A stretch of 64,000 nucleotides of DNA from Anopheles merus (Eukaryota; Arthropoda; Insecta; Diptera; Culicidae). The notes under the pieces are model-generated. The model saw only the letters and a list, made by a program, of their open reading frames with translations, was not told the DNA's origin and ran no database searches. Positions 21,590 to 35,100 of this stretch are shown here, one piece after another; positions within the stretch are counted from its first letter, which is position 1; each line of letters opens with the position of its first letter. Made by a program: the position numbers and the translations under genes. The stretch covers positions 42,993,269-43,057,268 of the forward strand of contig NC_054083.1 in NCBI RefSeq assembly GCF_017562075.2, given 5' to 3'.

Positions 21590-24500
21590 AGTGGGGCAAG
21601 GTACGATACGATAGAGATTCTGGCGAATGTGTACACATTATCAACGGCTGTTCGTTTTCATTCTGCTGCCGAGCCGTGCTCCCTTGCTGCTGCATTTTTT
21701 ACATACCCAAGCCTCTTGTAGATGTGTATATATTTGAAATAATTTTTACTCTACTTTTTATTTGTAAACTTCGACGACCGGCTTTGGAGCTCACGAGATG
21801 AATGCTTCTGGGTCACCATTTTCCGTGCGCAGCTTCAAATCATTTTTCTGTTCATTGGAGCTCGCAGTGATACATAGTACATAGCAGAGCATGATGAACA
21901 TGATGATGATGATGATGATGATGGGTATCGAAACTTAGCTCTCATGAGATAATGAAATTGAAGTATACCTTGTGTCGTAATAAAGATTTCACAGTTCTTC
22001 ACAGCAAAGAAAAAGTATTGTAATATGTAATCTATATACCAAAACCATCCTACAAAGGCAGCAAAGATTGACTTTAGTTTTCAATCCATCCAACATTTGC
22101 AAAAACGCGTTCGCAAGATCAAAAAACCGACAAAAAAAGTTCATTTGTTTTTGCTCCCCCTGGCTCCCATTTCCTTTCGACATCCTTCGACGAGCACGGA
22201 CAGCACCGATCCGGACTAATCTTCCTTTGGGGCGTGCGTTTGGAAAAAGTGCCCGTGTGCGTGTGCGCTGCCCAGAGAAGGTTACCTCGAGCTTTTCCTC
22301 GTTTTTTTGTAGTGTTTACTGTTTTGTCACTTTCCATGTGCTTCCCGCTTTGTGCTTCCATTATGTGCATCCTTCCGGTACGCTGCATCTTAATTGCTAT
22401 TTCCTTACACGCACCGGGCACCAAGCAGCAGCAGCAGCAGCACCATCGCCAGCAAAGCAACGTAAAGTAAGACTGACGTCGAACGTCCGATACCCCGATG
22501 CCCGTTTCCGAAAGTGGCGTTGCAGGTGGCTGCCACAACGCCAAAGCAACAGCAAAAAAACGCATCTCACTTATGCCGAAGGTTAACGACGCATATGCTG
22601 TGCGTATCTCTGGTCTGTAAGCTCAACAGCTCGATAGAAAAAAAACATTGCTAAAACGTCACACATCCCGACACCCAACGATTCGAGGCGATGGACACAT
22701 TTCACTTACAGGCAGGGCACACACAGAGAGAGAAGCCCGTGAACATACCGCAGCTAGTGCAGCGTTTTTCCGATTGAAATGACGTAACGTGTAAATAGTG
22801 GGTGGTGCGGGAAGGAGGCTATGGTAGTGCCCAGCTTTCAATTTCAGCATCCCATCGCACGCATAGAAACTGCCATGCCAAGGCCTAAGGCCCATCTGAC
22901 ACTGGCAAACAGGATTTGCCGAGACGCATCTGCGCGACCGTTCCCACCGGTACGCCGCGTCTGTAATCCAGGATATGCGTGTGTATGTTGCCATGCCATC
23001 TCGGTGCTTTTTGCACGTGTGCGTGGCATTAGAAGATGGAGGATAAAAAAAAGTGCACCCGACAAACCCTAGCCCCCACGTAGGCCTAGCGGCAAGGCAA
23101 AAGGGCGGCAGAAAAAATGTAAAACCTTTTGCACATATTTGCATCTTTGCCGTTGCTTTCTTTTTTGAAAGCCCATCACACCGAGTGAACGGCCACACAA
23201 AAAGCGATACATTTTCCACCACAACTGGGGAATGAAATGTCTCCACTTCGTAAGGCAACTGTCTATCTTTATCTGCTGCTATGCTCTGGTTTAGATAGTT
23301 CGATTTTCTTTTTTGTGTCTTCTGTTTGTGCCGATCATCCATTTGGGTTGCCTTTTTTTCCTTGTTCTCGGCAGCCATTTCTCGCCTCACTGCAACACAA
23401 ATTGGAAGTGTGTTTCTTTCATCTTGCTATTGATTTTGCAAGGGGAAGGGAAACTACTCACTTTCTTTGTTTTAGTTGCACACAAAATGCTTCATTTTTG
23501 AGCATTATTTTTTTCGAGATGATTTAAATCAAAATTAAACACATTGCAATAAAAAAAGCGTTTTTAATTTTGTTGAAAAAAAAAGGTGGCATTTGCCGTC
23601 CACAACAATGGCTATAATTAATTGTAAAATGTTCCTTTGCATCTACTCCAGCAGTAGTAACGGTGATGAGAGCAGAAAATAAAGCAGTAGTAGAAGAGCG
23701 AGAGAGAGAGAAAAAACAAGCGAATTAAAATGGAACATTTGTTAAATAACAAAACTTTTGCTCCCGGAGGACTGGTTGGTTCTTAATTTTTGCTGTTTTT
23801 TTTGTGTGTTGTTGTTCCTATTGCCCCCTCTCTGTCTCTCTCTCTCTCTCTCTCTCTTTCACTCCATTTCTGTTCTATTTTCTCACTGCACAAACAAACG
23901 AAAGGAACAAACGAACGAACAACAGAAGGAAAAAGCAAAGGAAAAACTCCAAAACTCATTTACCAAACCATACCACCGGGGTTGGTGTAGATGATTTTCG
24001 ATTTTTCCGCGACCCGTTTCACCGAAAAACCGAATCCCTGCCGAACCGGTCGGAGTTGGATGGGGTGGGGGGTGGGTGGAGGATGGGCAATAGAGTAAAA
24101 AAAGGCGGTGAAGGAGGGTGAAAGGAGCCAACCCTCCTCGAGTGCTCCTAGCCTATGGACGCTATTTCGCGGGACGCTCACGGCTCGCGTTTGTTAATTT
24201 ACGCTGCCATCATTTTTAGCGCAGGGGGAACAATTAAAAATATGTACGGGGCAGAGGAAAAGCATTAGTAGGGGGGAGGGGCGTAAGAAAAAGGCAGGTT
24301 AAAAATATTATACACACAAAAAAATACTAAGAGGGACTTGCAATAAATATTTGATTAATTAGATTTTTTCGTCGCCCGGTGTTCGCCGCCGCCTCCGTTC
24401 GCGTAAAAGTAAAGCGTTTTTCTTTTCGGGCCACAATTCTTTGCCATTTGTTCCAACGGGGAAGGGGCGAACGTTTTCCTCGTTTTTTTTTCCTCCGGGT

Positions 24501-25478
24501 TTGCCCTTTTTCCATCACTCATTACATTTATTTCTACCTCCCTCTCTCTCTCTCTCTCGCAGTCTTTCTATAAGTGTATGTAGGCGTAAAAATAGGTATA
24601 ATTTCGAGCCCATGCATTCATATTTCCCTCGCACAGGGAAGCAGCAAAAAAGCAAAAAAAAGAACCTCACACAAAATTAAACAAATCTTCCTGCTCTCGC
24701 TTGTTGATGGTCGCGCCCGATCGGGATTGCTATGCTGGAGCACCCAAAAATAAAAATTAGAACAAACGTAGCCGTGGCGCGGCTACATTCCGGCCCGCGC
24801 AGAATGAGTAAAGTCCGCTTCATTTTGCACCACCACCACCATCGCCCCGAAAAGCCAGCAGTAAGCTTTTCATACAAAACAATATATAATATTGCTTGTG
24901 CGAAAAAATTCTTCCCCCTCGATTACCTCCCTCGAGAACGGGTGGAGAGGGGTGGACCCAAAACGGAACGGAACGGAGGATGGAAAATTACCTTTCCACA
25001 GTATGAGCTACGGTCGCGGCGGAACGGTTGCTGCTGCTGCTGCTGCTGGATGCTGCTGGTGGGCGATGATTGTGATTGAAATGGAGGAGAGCAGGAGAAG
25101 GAGGAAGCTCTCAAGTGGGTGAAAGAGAAGGAGGTATTGGGGAAGGGGCGGAGGGGGTGCACTGTATCGGTATCATGATTGCGCGCGTAGCCCGGTTTCA
25201 TTATGTTTAATTTATTGATTGAGTTTGTGCTCAGCTCATTTCGCGGATACGAACACTCCTGCAAAGGAATGGCACAAAGAGAGGAGAATAGAGGGGTGGT
25301 GTATGATGGAGAGCGGGAGGTTTTGTAATATTTTTTGTTCCTATTCTTGTAGCGCTTCTAGTGCTATTATCGAGTGCTTCTCGTTGTTGTTCACTGTATG
25401 GCAGCATGAAACTGCAGCAAATTCGGCTCCAAAACAAGAGGGAATATTTCTATGTGTGTAAAATCGTTGCTAAATGTA

Positions 25479-25729
25479 TACAGGATTTTTCAGGGGTTGT
25501 CGTAGTAGTGGGACACTTCCTGGACTCATTCTTATAGAAAGTGAACTTCATATCATGAAGATTGGACTCCATGGCATCCTTTTTGGACAGGCTACTTGGA
25601 AATTCCGATTGGATTTGTCCACTATCTGTCCACTGTAGAGTTCAATTCCTATTGCATTAAGTTCATTTCGCGTCAGAAAGAGTCAATAAAGTGTTCCAAA
25701 ACTATCAGAACTCCTGATAAAACCCTGTA
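25479..25729. mobile_element. MITE-like element, TA-flanked, 251 bp
   Basis: The left end reads TACAGGATTTTTCAGGGG and the right end, reverse-complemented, reads TACAGGGTTTTATCAGGAG. That gives imperfect terminal inverted repeats matching at about 14 of 17 positions beyond the TA, with TA on both sides as expected for a TA target duplication. The interior has no open frame and differs in composition from its flanks. TA target sites and short inverted ends are typical of nonautonomous Tc1/mariner-type MITEs; the superfamily call is inferred. The termini resemble those of the element at 47543-48021. Confidence 0.65.
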
Positions 25730-28700
25730 AAAAAGAAACATGCTTTATTTAAAACTAAGATAATATACTCCATCAAAGACAGGATTTTATTAACAAAATC
25801 CTTGTAAGCGCTCAATTCACCATTCCACTTCGCCCATTGCACCTCAAAACGCACCTTGGCACACACTTGCACCATGCCGGAAGTGCATCGACCCCACCCC
25901 CGACGAGCACTGCTGGAGTCGATCGGGAAGTTGCACTGGGCGATAAATGAAATAAACATCCAATTTGGAATGCAAATGGGCTGGAAAATGATATAGATTA
26001 AATTTGTCGAACTGTGCGATCGGCGCGGATTCACTTCCGCCGCCACTTTCAACACATTTGGGTTGCCACTGGACCACCCAACACTTAGCTGAGGGGGGGG
26101 GTGTGGATTGACCAGAAAAAAAAAAGAAAACTCTCGTCCCGTGTCACCGTAATTACCGTGACATTTAATGACAAATTATCCGCACAATCGGTGGTTGGAG
26201 GCGTTAAATCCAACGACATCCACCAAGCTGTTGCTGTTTCTGCGAGCGTTACAGTGAACAAATGTTGGTGAAAAATCCCAAACCTTACACAAAGAAGCTA
26301 AATTTCATTAAATTATTAATATTGCATAAAATATTAACACACTTTCCCCCCACATATTGGCGCGAACAGAAAAAAAAAACAGAAACCAAAACGGCAAACC
26401 GAGTGCGCGCACAAAATACAAAAGATTTCCGAAGCCGGTCGCGATCACAAAGAAAACCAATCTCTTCCCGTCCAACCTACCGCCCCACAAACACGTACAC
26501 ACACACCAGTTAACACCCAAGCAACCTCTCCTGTCTTCTCTCCACCACACCTCAGGGTTGATATATATTTGTAATATATTTTTCATCATTTTCTTTTATG
26601 TTTTCCGCGCCGTTTTGCCGCCCGGTTCTTTGCCGGTTTTCCTGTGCCCTCTGCATTCGGAAATTATTTCTTGTAAACAAAAACGGCCGCGCCCGTGTGC
26701 CGCGCCGGGCCGCCACGGGAAAAGTTGAAAAGAATGGAAAAACTTTGCCATATTCCACCACCCCGCCCCTCCCTGCTGTCCCTCTGCTCTGCTGCCCAAT
26801 TGTTCCGGCGCGTTTACGCTGGGGAAGGCAGCGTGTGGGTGTGAGATCCGTTCGTTTCCCTCGTAAATAATACACACACACACACACATGCACGCATACA
26901 CGTGTACACCCATGCAACCAGCCGGTTTTCGTAAAATGCATCCGTGTATATAAATTTCCACACTTGTGTTTTTCTCTCTCTCTCGCTCTCGCTCTCTCTT
27001 TGTTGCGAAGGAAACAGGATGCTGAGGGAAAGCGCCGAGCACGGGGGCGAGCATTTTCCGCGTATTTGCCCCCCTCCCAGCTTTTCATCCACACATAGTT
27101 TTTTCGCTTTGTTCTTGTTTTGTGCTCCGGCCGGCGTTTCGGTGTTTTGTTCTTACACTTCCCTAGCCCCCCCAACCCCACCCCCACTCTCCAACACAAT
27201 GAGTTGGCCCACGTGTTTATCTGTTTTTCTTATTTTATTTCTTTCCGTCTTCTTCGGCGGTCCTCTCCCGTTCCACTGGACCACTGGAACACAGGGGGGC
27301 TGTTGAGGAGAGGGGTGGGAGGACATATTTTTCGTCCCACAAGAAAAAAAAAATCCCCACTTCTACCCCGTTTGATTGCATTGCATCCGCGGTCGCGAGC
27401 GACAGGAAAGGGCCTCATCTTAGCACGCCCGCGCTGTAAGTTATTTTCGGTCTTAGTTTTTCCCCCCTGCTCACCCCAAAGTCCGCTTCTTCGCTCCACT
27501 GTTTCAAGGACTCTCTTGTTCTCCCTCTCTCTGTCTTTCTTTTCGTCTGGCCAGATTCGACTGCCATGCCTGTGGAAGGAAGGACCGTGAAGGGTGATAA
27601 AAACGATCTTTTTTCATATTTTTACGCTTCGCTCATTGTCTTTGCGCCTTCCCATTCGTCTTGCGCTTTTGTCGCAACGGTAATCTCTGCCGATGTATGT
27701 GTGTGTGTGTGTGTATGTGTGCTATCTCTTTCTTTATTTTTAATTTTTCCTTTGTCCAAGCCGTGCTGCCGCCCTTCGCCGCCGTTTTGTCTCCGTCGCC
27801 GCCGAGCAACGAAGAAAGCCTTGTGCGACTTTAACTTTGATGTAACACGCGGCAGAGTAATTATTTACATTCATTCCCTTCCCCCAACCACCAGCCCTGC
27901 CCGTTCTCCTCCTCCTCCTCTTCCCTCTCCTTCTTCTTCTTCTGCCATCAATTGTCATTTCAAAATTACTTTCATCTCGTTTCACCGCTTTTTCCGCTGT
28001 CGCACGCCGTGGTTCGTGTATTGCGCTCTCGCCTTGAAAGTAAAGCTTCAGAAGCAATGCTTTCCGTCCCTCGCCCACCCCACCCGAGGGCTACTCATTT
28101 CCCTTTTCCCACTTTCAATCGGTAAGTTCCAGTCGTCATCCAGCATCCGTTAGTTACACTTATGCTGCTTCTTGCCACCCTTTGCGCCCTCGCCAACGAT
28201 CCTCGCAATGATCGCGCACTGAAGAACGGAGTGAGAGAGAGAGACCGTGCCGTGTTGACGCGTGTTATGTTGTTTCCCGCGTATTGTTCAAGGTGTAACA
28301 AGACCACCCTTCCCTCTCCTCCCCTTCAGAGACAGTCGTCTTACCGAAATCGTCTTCTTACCTGCTGCAATGCAGCCGCATCCACTGCACTCTGAGATGC
28401 ACGCGCCAAGCCGCAGAGGCATGCAAGTACGTTAGAGTTTGGTGAACTTTTTCCCACTCAGCCCGCCCCTTCCTGTCCCACTGTCACCCCGTTTTCCGAG
28501 GAACGTTTTACGGCCCCTTTACACTGCACTGCACACTGTGAAGATGCTCTGTACGGGAAGTGAAGTCGGCACAGGCCCGGTGTGGTACCGTTGGTACGAA
28601 ACAAAACCGAAACGAGAGCAACGATTCAACGCGAAAAATAGCACATTTTTACACTCATCGCCAGGTTTTTTTGTTGTTGCTGTTACCTTCCACCATCTTT

Positions 28701-31700
28701 CACCACCTTTTCACCCTCACATTTGCGATAATGTGTATCGCTTGTTTGCCCTCTCTCGCACAGGACAACATTGTCTTGTCTTGTGTGTTGGCAGGTGGTT
28801 GGAAAAGTCGATCCAGATGCAATCGTGTACGTGTTTTGCCAGTATGCTTGAAGAATTAATTTCTTACTCCAGTTAAAGCATCGCAACATTGTAATTAACA
28901 GCAAATATTCTACTCAAACCAGATGTACAGCTTGCTTTAAAAACTCTTCTGCTCAATGATTTCCTGTAAATTGCGATCCTTTTTTTCAGCGCTCCCGTGT
29001 ACCACTTTTCATCAAACTTTTCACTTCCCTTTTGCTGTTTCTCTCTCTCTCTCTCCTTCGAACGACTTCTCTTGCCCTTCGCGGAAATGCTCGGCCCAAG
29101 CGCCGATCCATTTCATTTAAATTTTTCATTTTTCATTAATCAATTATTAATATTAAGTCTTTCTGCACTTTCTTTGCGCTCGCGTTCGCTCTCTCACTGT
29201 CCCTTTTTCCATTCCTTGCCCCAGGAACCAAACGGCCGAAGGGAAACTGTTTACCCGATTTCTTGGACAGGACCTTTGCGAAAGGAAAATCGGTGCCATT
29301 TTGCCTCTCGCACGTCTCGTGGAGTGTAAACTTTGCACTCTGGTCACCTTACCTCCCCAGATGTCTGGTTGATTTGTTCTTTTGTCGCGTTTTACGGTGG
29401 TTTTTTTTTTATTCGCCCCTTACGGCTGACGTTTTACAGTGTTCCATTTACATTGAGGGAGGGCTGCCTTTTTTTTCATTCCTTTTTTGCTTTTGTGTAG
29501 ATATTTTATTTCATTTAAAATCATTCTTCTCTTTACCGAGCCAAGATTAACCTTTGCCGTTGTATGCGACATTTCCGCTTCGCCTACTTTCGTTCAACGG
29601 CTGAGGGTGCTGATTTTCCGCTCTTTTTTTTTTTTTAGCTTTACATTTTCTTTTCCTGTGTACTCCGCCACTTACATTTTTCGCTTTATTTCTTATATAT
29701 ATATATATAATAAATGTATGTACTTATTATTTAACACTCTATTTACACCAGCCTGCTCACTGCTGCACCTTCGTTATGGATAATTTTGCGCCATTTTTTT
29801 GTTTTGCTCTCTTTTCCTCTCCTGTACAATTATTGTCCTTTTTTGCCTTGTTTTGAGCAGTGCGGCTCCATTTTTACAATTTTACTTTTAATTAAATATT
29901 AATGAAAATTAAAATGAACCAAAGCGAACGGGCAAGAAGTGATGAATGATGATGGGCTCTCGCTCACTCGAACCACTTCCCAAGAACACGCCACCGTTTT
30001 ACCGTCATCGTCGTCATCATCATCATCATCATCTTTGTTAGGGCAAACTCCGACCCGTCCTGGCCTGACCTGACCCGTGCCTACCGCCATACTCCAACCT
30101 TCAACCTTCATTGCCGTAATTTTTCATTTTTATTTTCAATTCCGGGACCCGGCCCGGTGTAGCCGGGCCTTAGGAGTTCGTATGAAAAACAAAAAAACTC
30201 GGTCGTGTTTGGTGGAACTTAAAATACCGAGAGAGAGAGAGAGAGAGAAAGCCTCATTCCAATACGCCACGGTGAAATAATTGCCAGCAATCGAATGTGC
30301 CGATTGATTCATTTGTCAAGTAATTAACATTTTTGTCTTTACGAACAAAACGCTCCAGAAGTTCCAGAATCGGTTTGTTTTACCAATCCACTGTGTACTG
30401 TGTGTGTGTTTCAGCCCTTCGATCGATGTAGGGATTGGTGCGGTAAATAAGTAAATCGACTTTACACGGCGCACCCTCTACCCCGGCCCAATCGCAAACC
30501 GATTCGAGTCGATACGTGGAAACAAATCACCGGGCGCGCGTAATTACTGCATAAGGATATAAAGGGGTTTTAATTGATTTTCCAATAGCCGGTCTCGTGC
30601 CCGCGTGTGTGGGGATAGAAAAACCGGGAAAACAAACCCAATCCGAATGCGCACACGCGATCGAAACATTTGCCACAATTAATGGCAGTAAATATTGCAG
30701 CGAAACGATGCGAGGACTCTCGGGAGCGGCATCGTGTTGGCCGCGGGCGGGTTTCACTGTAAAATGCATTCGTTTTCTTGTCATTGTTTGTTTTGCCTCT
30801 TACTTTTGGCTTCATTTTGAAATCGATTGGAAATCTATTTTGGTTTCAAAACAACAAAAAGCAGCGAACAAAATTCTACCATCGATTGTCGACGGTGCCC
30901 TGTTTGGCCGATTATCTTGATTCAATCTGTCTCGAATCGGGGCCTTTCAATCTGGAGTGTTTGTCAAAGAGGGAAATCTATTTCAAATTTCATTGTAGTT
31001 TTTTTTCTTCCCCAAACATTCTTCAAAGTAACGCTTCCGATTGATTAATCAATATCATATATTTTAAAACTTCAGTTCAAACAGCCGCCAGTTTTCGCTC
31101 CCAATTTTGCCAATAAAGAAGTGTAACCTGCCCGCGTAACACCTGTTGCTTTTGTACGCGCATTTCCTTTCATATTTTTTTCATCCTTCCCACACACACA
31201 CACACAACGTTTGAGCGGCATTTTTCCACACCTTTCGCGGCAATAAAATCTTTGGCTCAATTTTTGTTAAAATAAATTCCCTGCTTTCGACACCGAAACT
31301 AATCCACCTGCTGCTGCTGCCGTCCGACCATCGATTGTTTATCGACCGGAAAATAAATCACCCGATCAAAAGAATCTTTTCTTCTTATTTTTTTTTCCTT
31401 GCTGCCACCCACGTCCCCGGGAGAAGAACAAAAATTCTATTGAAGTGTTTCGTACGGGAGGTTTTTTGGTTTTGCTCTCCCTCCCCTACAAAACCACGAC
31501 GCAACACGCCCCGGGCGGGTCCTGCATCACCGAAGGTTTACATTACCCTTTGATGCGTGCGTTGATCAGCACCTTTGATCGCTTTGAAGCGCTGTTTGCG
31601 CGGGATGGATGGGTGAGGCGATTTGAAGGCTGGTTCGAATTCGATTCGACGGGTGGCACGATCACTTCAACAAGCACTCCAACGATCACACACGCGCAGC

Positions 31701-32098
31701 ACTCGACAGTACGGTTGGCGGTGAGAGCTCTCACTGGTTTTTTTATTTGTTTTTTGCTTTTCCTTTCCTTTGGCTTTCTTAATGGAAAACCCCTTCAATT
31801 GCGAAGGACGCTCCAGCCGGGCCGGGGCAACATATTTTGCACAAGCAGCAATAACAAAATAACCATCATATTGAACCGTAGCTACAACAAAAAAGGCAAA
31901 CGATCTTAAAGCAAACGCAACGGGAACGACGGGGCGTTTGAATTTGTTTGCTTAAAATTTCAACATTTATCTCCAATGAGCACACACACACAGATTTTGT
32001 CTACACCCTCAGAAGATGCTGATGCTGAGCTGATTGTTTTGCGACCGCTTTTGTGCATGCATGTGTGTGTGTGTGCTTGCGCACGGTCTAAGTGTGGT

Positions 32099-32150
32099 GC
32101 GCGCATTCCAGCTGACCGCGGAACCGCGCAACGCGGTTTCGCGCGCATTC
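32099..32150. repeat. GC-rich hairpin flanked by direct repeats
   Basis: A short imperfect hairpin at 32121-32140 pairs GAACCGCG with CGCGGTTTC around a CAA loop. It is bracketed by the direct repeat GCGCGCATTC at 32099-32108 and 32141-32150. The function is unknown. Confidence 0.6.
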
Positions 32151-35100
32151 AGCGCTGTTATTTATTTAATTTTTATTAATACGTTTATTTAAATGTGTAC
32201 CGTGAGTGGGGGGAACCGTTACTGCGCCACCCTTTCGGTGTACGGTGCGCCACAGCCACAAACGAAATTAACCCTTCAGATGGTGGGAGTTTTTAAACTT
32301 CGCCGAGACGGGTGAAATAAATTCCAAAATCTCCCTCCCCCCGAAAATAGGTAATTAAATATAGTTCACAACTACCTTTACTACCGGCAGTAAACACACA
32401 CCGACACAAATCATGAAGATAAATATGGTAAAGTTTGCAGATAGAGCTCGTGTGGGCCTTCAGGAGTTTAGCAGTTGATGGTGATGGTGGAGTATTAAAA
32501 TTATTCAGACACACACACACACACAGGCACACAGTGTCCGTGCCGTCTGAGCGAGCGAGCGAGAGAGAGAGATAGTGAGCAGAAATTATTATTTCTGCCT
32601 TATTTATGATCGCAATAAGAGCAGTTGTAATAACAATAACGATCATATATTTGGCTTTATGCGCTCCGTCCATTACCCGGGTGATCTCTTCTCCGGGCTT
32701 CCCTGGGTTTCCCTCTCCCCCCCCCCCTCCCCTCCCGTGAAATTCAAACTCGAAACGAAAAAAAAGAAGAAAAAATTATATTTTTGCACCGATCCTCATG
32801 CACGGTCTGTGTTGCCTCATCGTTTCACTTACTCTTTCATTTTTATTAAGCAGTCATTAACCTCCACGACGATTCGAAATAGAGAAGTGTGCAAAAGGGG
32901 ATGGAAAACAAAAACCAAACAAAAAAAACAACAACAAGATTATTATAAAAATACCAAAACACCACACAGTCGAAACGGAATGGGAGAGCGAAAAAATAAA
33001 ACAAACTCGAAACACACCACCAGAGCACAAAGAAAGAAATAACGTCGAAATCATTGGCCACCTTCTCCTGCCTCCCTTCCCCTTTCTTTGCCGTCTCATT
33101 CGTCCATGGAATTGCTCACACACACACGCACAAACACCCGAAACGGCAAGAGCAGCCGTTGGTAATGAGCATGAGGAGGTATATTTATTTCTATCTGTTA
33201 GAGATTACCGAAGCATTAACGATATAGCGCTTAATTGCAAACGCGCAAACAAATGCGTTCCATTGCAATCGCGACCGTTGGGATGGGAAAGCGGAGGGGG
33301 GGGGAGGGGAAGCAGCAAAGGAAGGAGAGCCAAAGAGCGTTGAAATTTAAAATGAAAAGCGAAATAGAAGGCAAAACTTCATAAAACACACGAGACAGAC
33401 AAGCGTACAGACACACACACTCGTTCCGATCAGCGTTTGGGAGGGAGGGAAGGGGGGTGATGTGCAGATAAACAGAAGGTATCATAAAATAAGATGATTT
33501 TTGGGGTGGGGGGGGGAGATGCTCGTTATGATAATATCATCCCCCGTGTGGGGGAAACAAAAGGAAGGAAGGAAATTAGAGCGCACGGTAAGGTGGAGGA
33601 TGGAGGATAAATGAAGGAGTAAAAAAGCTTTTACCACCGCCACGGCCCTGCCCTGCCACCCCCCACGGCTGTCGGTCCGGGTTTTCGGTCGCCGATCTTG
33701 CATTACGTGGATCGCTCGCAGTACGGTGTGCGGGTGGCACGAGGATCGTGTCACGAAGGTGGAAGCGGCACTTTAGTTGGGGTTACGATCGGTTCGTGAA
33801 GATCTTTCTCTAATCTGGGGCAAGTTGAACGATTGTGCGTCCTATGGGATCTGAAAACAAAAAAAATGCTTTTCCGAACGATCATCATTAAGATCGTCGC
33901 AATTTATACGAAGCAGTGTGATAGAATGTTATTTTCACCTCTTTTTTGCTGTGTAAATCAAAGCAATTTTCGTCAGATTTTCACTGTCGTTTTTTTGACT
34001 TTCTCTTTGTGTTGTCAATACCTTCAAAAAACGGGGTAAAAATACATTTTTTCGTACAGTTAAAGCTATTTTATATTCAAAAAAGAAAAATAAGTGTTTA
34101 AACTACCGTAATAAGTTCATGTTTGTGCAAGAGTTCAAATAAGGAACAGCATGAGAAGCGTTTTTAAATTTAGTCCTTCGAACCGGATCACGAGCAGATT
34201 GGTACGCAATCAAACAACCAAGGCATTAAATTGGCAATCTGTTTGTTTGAAATGTTTTTATTTAATTGCTATTTTTAAAACCCTTTTTTGCACGATCTTA
34301 TCATGCAAACTCTTCTACACAGCATGTTCAAAAATCTTCCTTAAACCCCCTTTCGTTGATCCCTTTTTCTACAAAACCTTGCAGCGCATCGCCTTCTCCT
34401 GCAGTCGGCTGCGCAATAGTGCAATATTTAATTACTCCGCGTGCTCTCATCCCCTCGACCGATTTGCACTCCCTGGCTGCACTATCGCGCACCGTGTTGC
34501 CTATTAAGTTTACATGTTTTGCTGCCCATCAAATCAAATCAAATCTGGCCGCAAATCGAACGCCCGCAGCCAGAAACAGAACTATCAAGCGGCTACGTGA
34601 CCGGTGATGATGTGATGGTGATGATCGTTCAGTTGCACCCGGTTGCACTGATAAGCGACCAACGTGCTCCTCCACTCACACTCGCGACGCTGTTTTGTAA
34701 GCTGTGAACTGTAGTAGGTTGCAAAAAAAAAAAAAAACAGAACAAAAAAGTATGTAGTTAAAACGACCCCAACAAAAATAACACAGCACTGTGGCGCTGT
34801 GCGCTATAAATAATAACTATTTGCAATTAATTTGCTACACGTGATCTATTCGGTGCAGAGCAGCCCCTTTGGGTTGCACCTATGTTCCATACCTTCAACT
34901 TGAACACACACACACACACGCATACAGACAAGGGCAGTGTTGTCGCAGAGGGCTGTGATAGTCCAACTGGTCCACACGCCCTTACACATATGCCCTTCCA
35001 CAATTAATAACGCCCATGCATAGGTAACACGCATTTCATATATTTTCCTATTGGACATAAATCCCATTTAAAGTAGAATCCAGTTGGAATAGTGCCAACT

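Noticed and set aside
22659..23390. 243-codon open frame on the minus strand, the longest in the gene-free block
   Set aside because: It has no recognisable domain and an erratic composition, and the region contains overlapping open frames on the other strand. It fits chance in moderately GC-rich DNA.
28765..28777. Match to the Doublesex consensus RNNACWAWGTNNY (minus strand), attractive because fly bab is a Doublesex target
   Set aside because: A motif this degenerate is expected about eight times in 64 kb by chance, and I saw no neighbouring second site or Abd-B cluster.
31636..31650. GGTTCGAATTC resembling a tRNA B box
   Set aside because: No matching A box, acceptor stem or T-arm pairing nearby.
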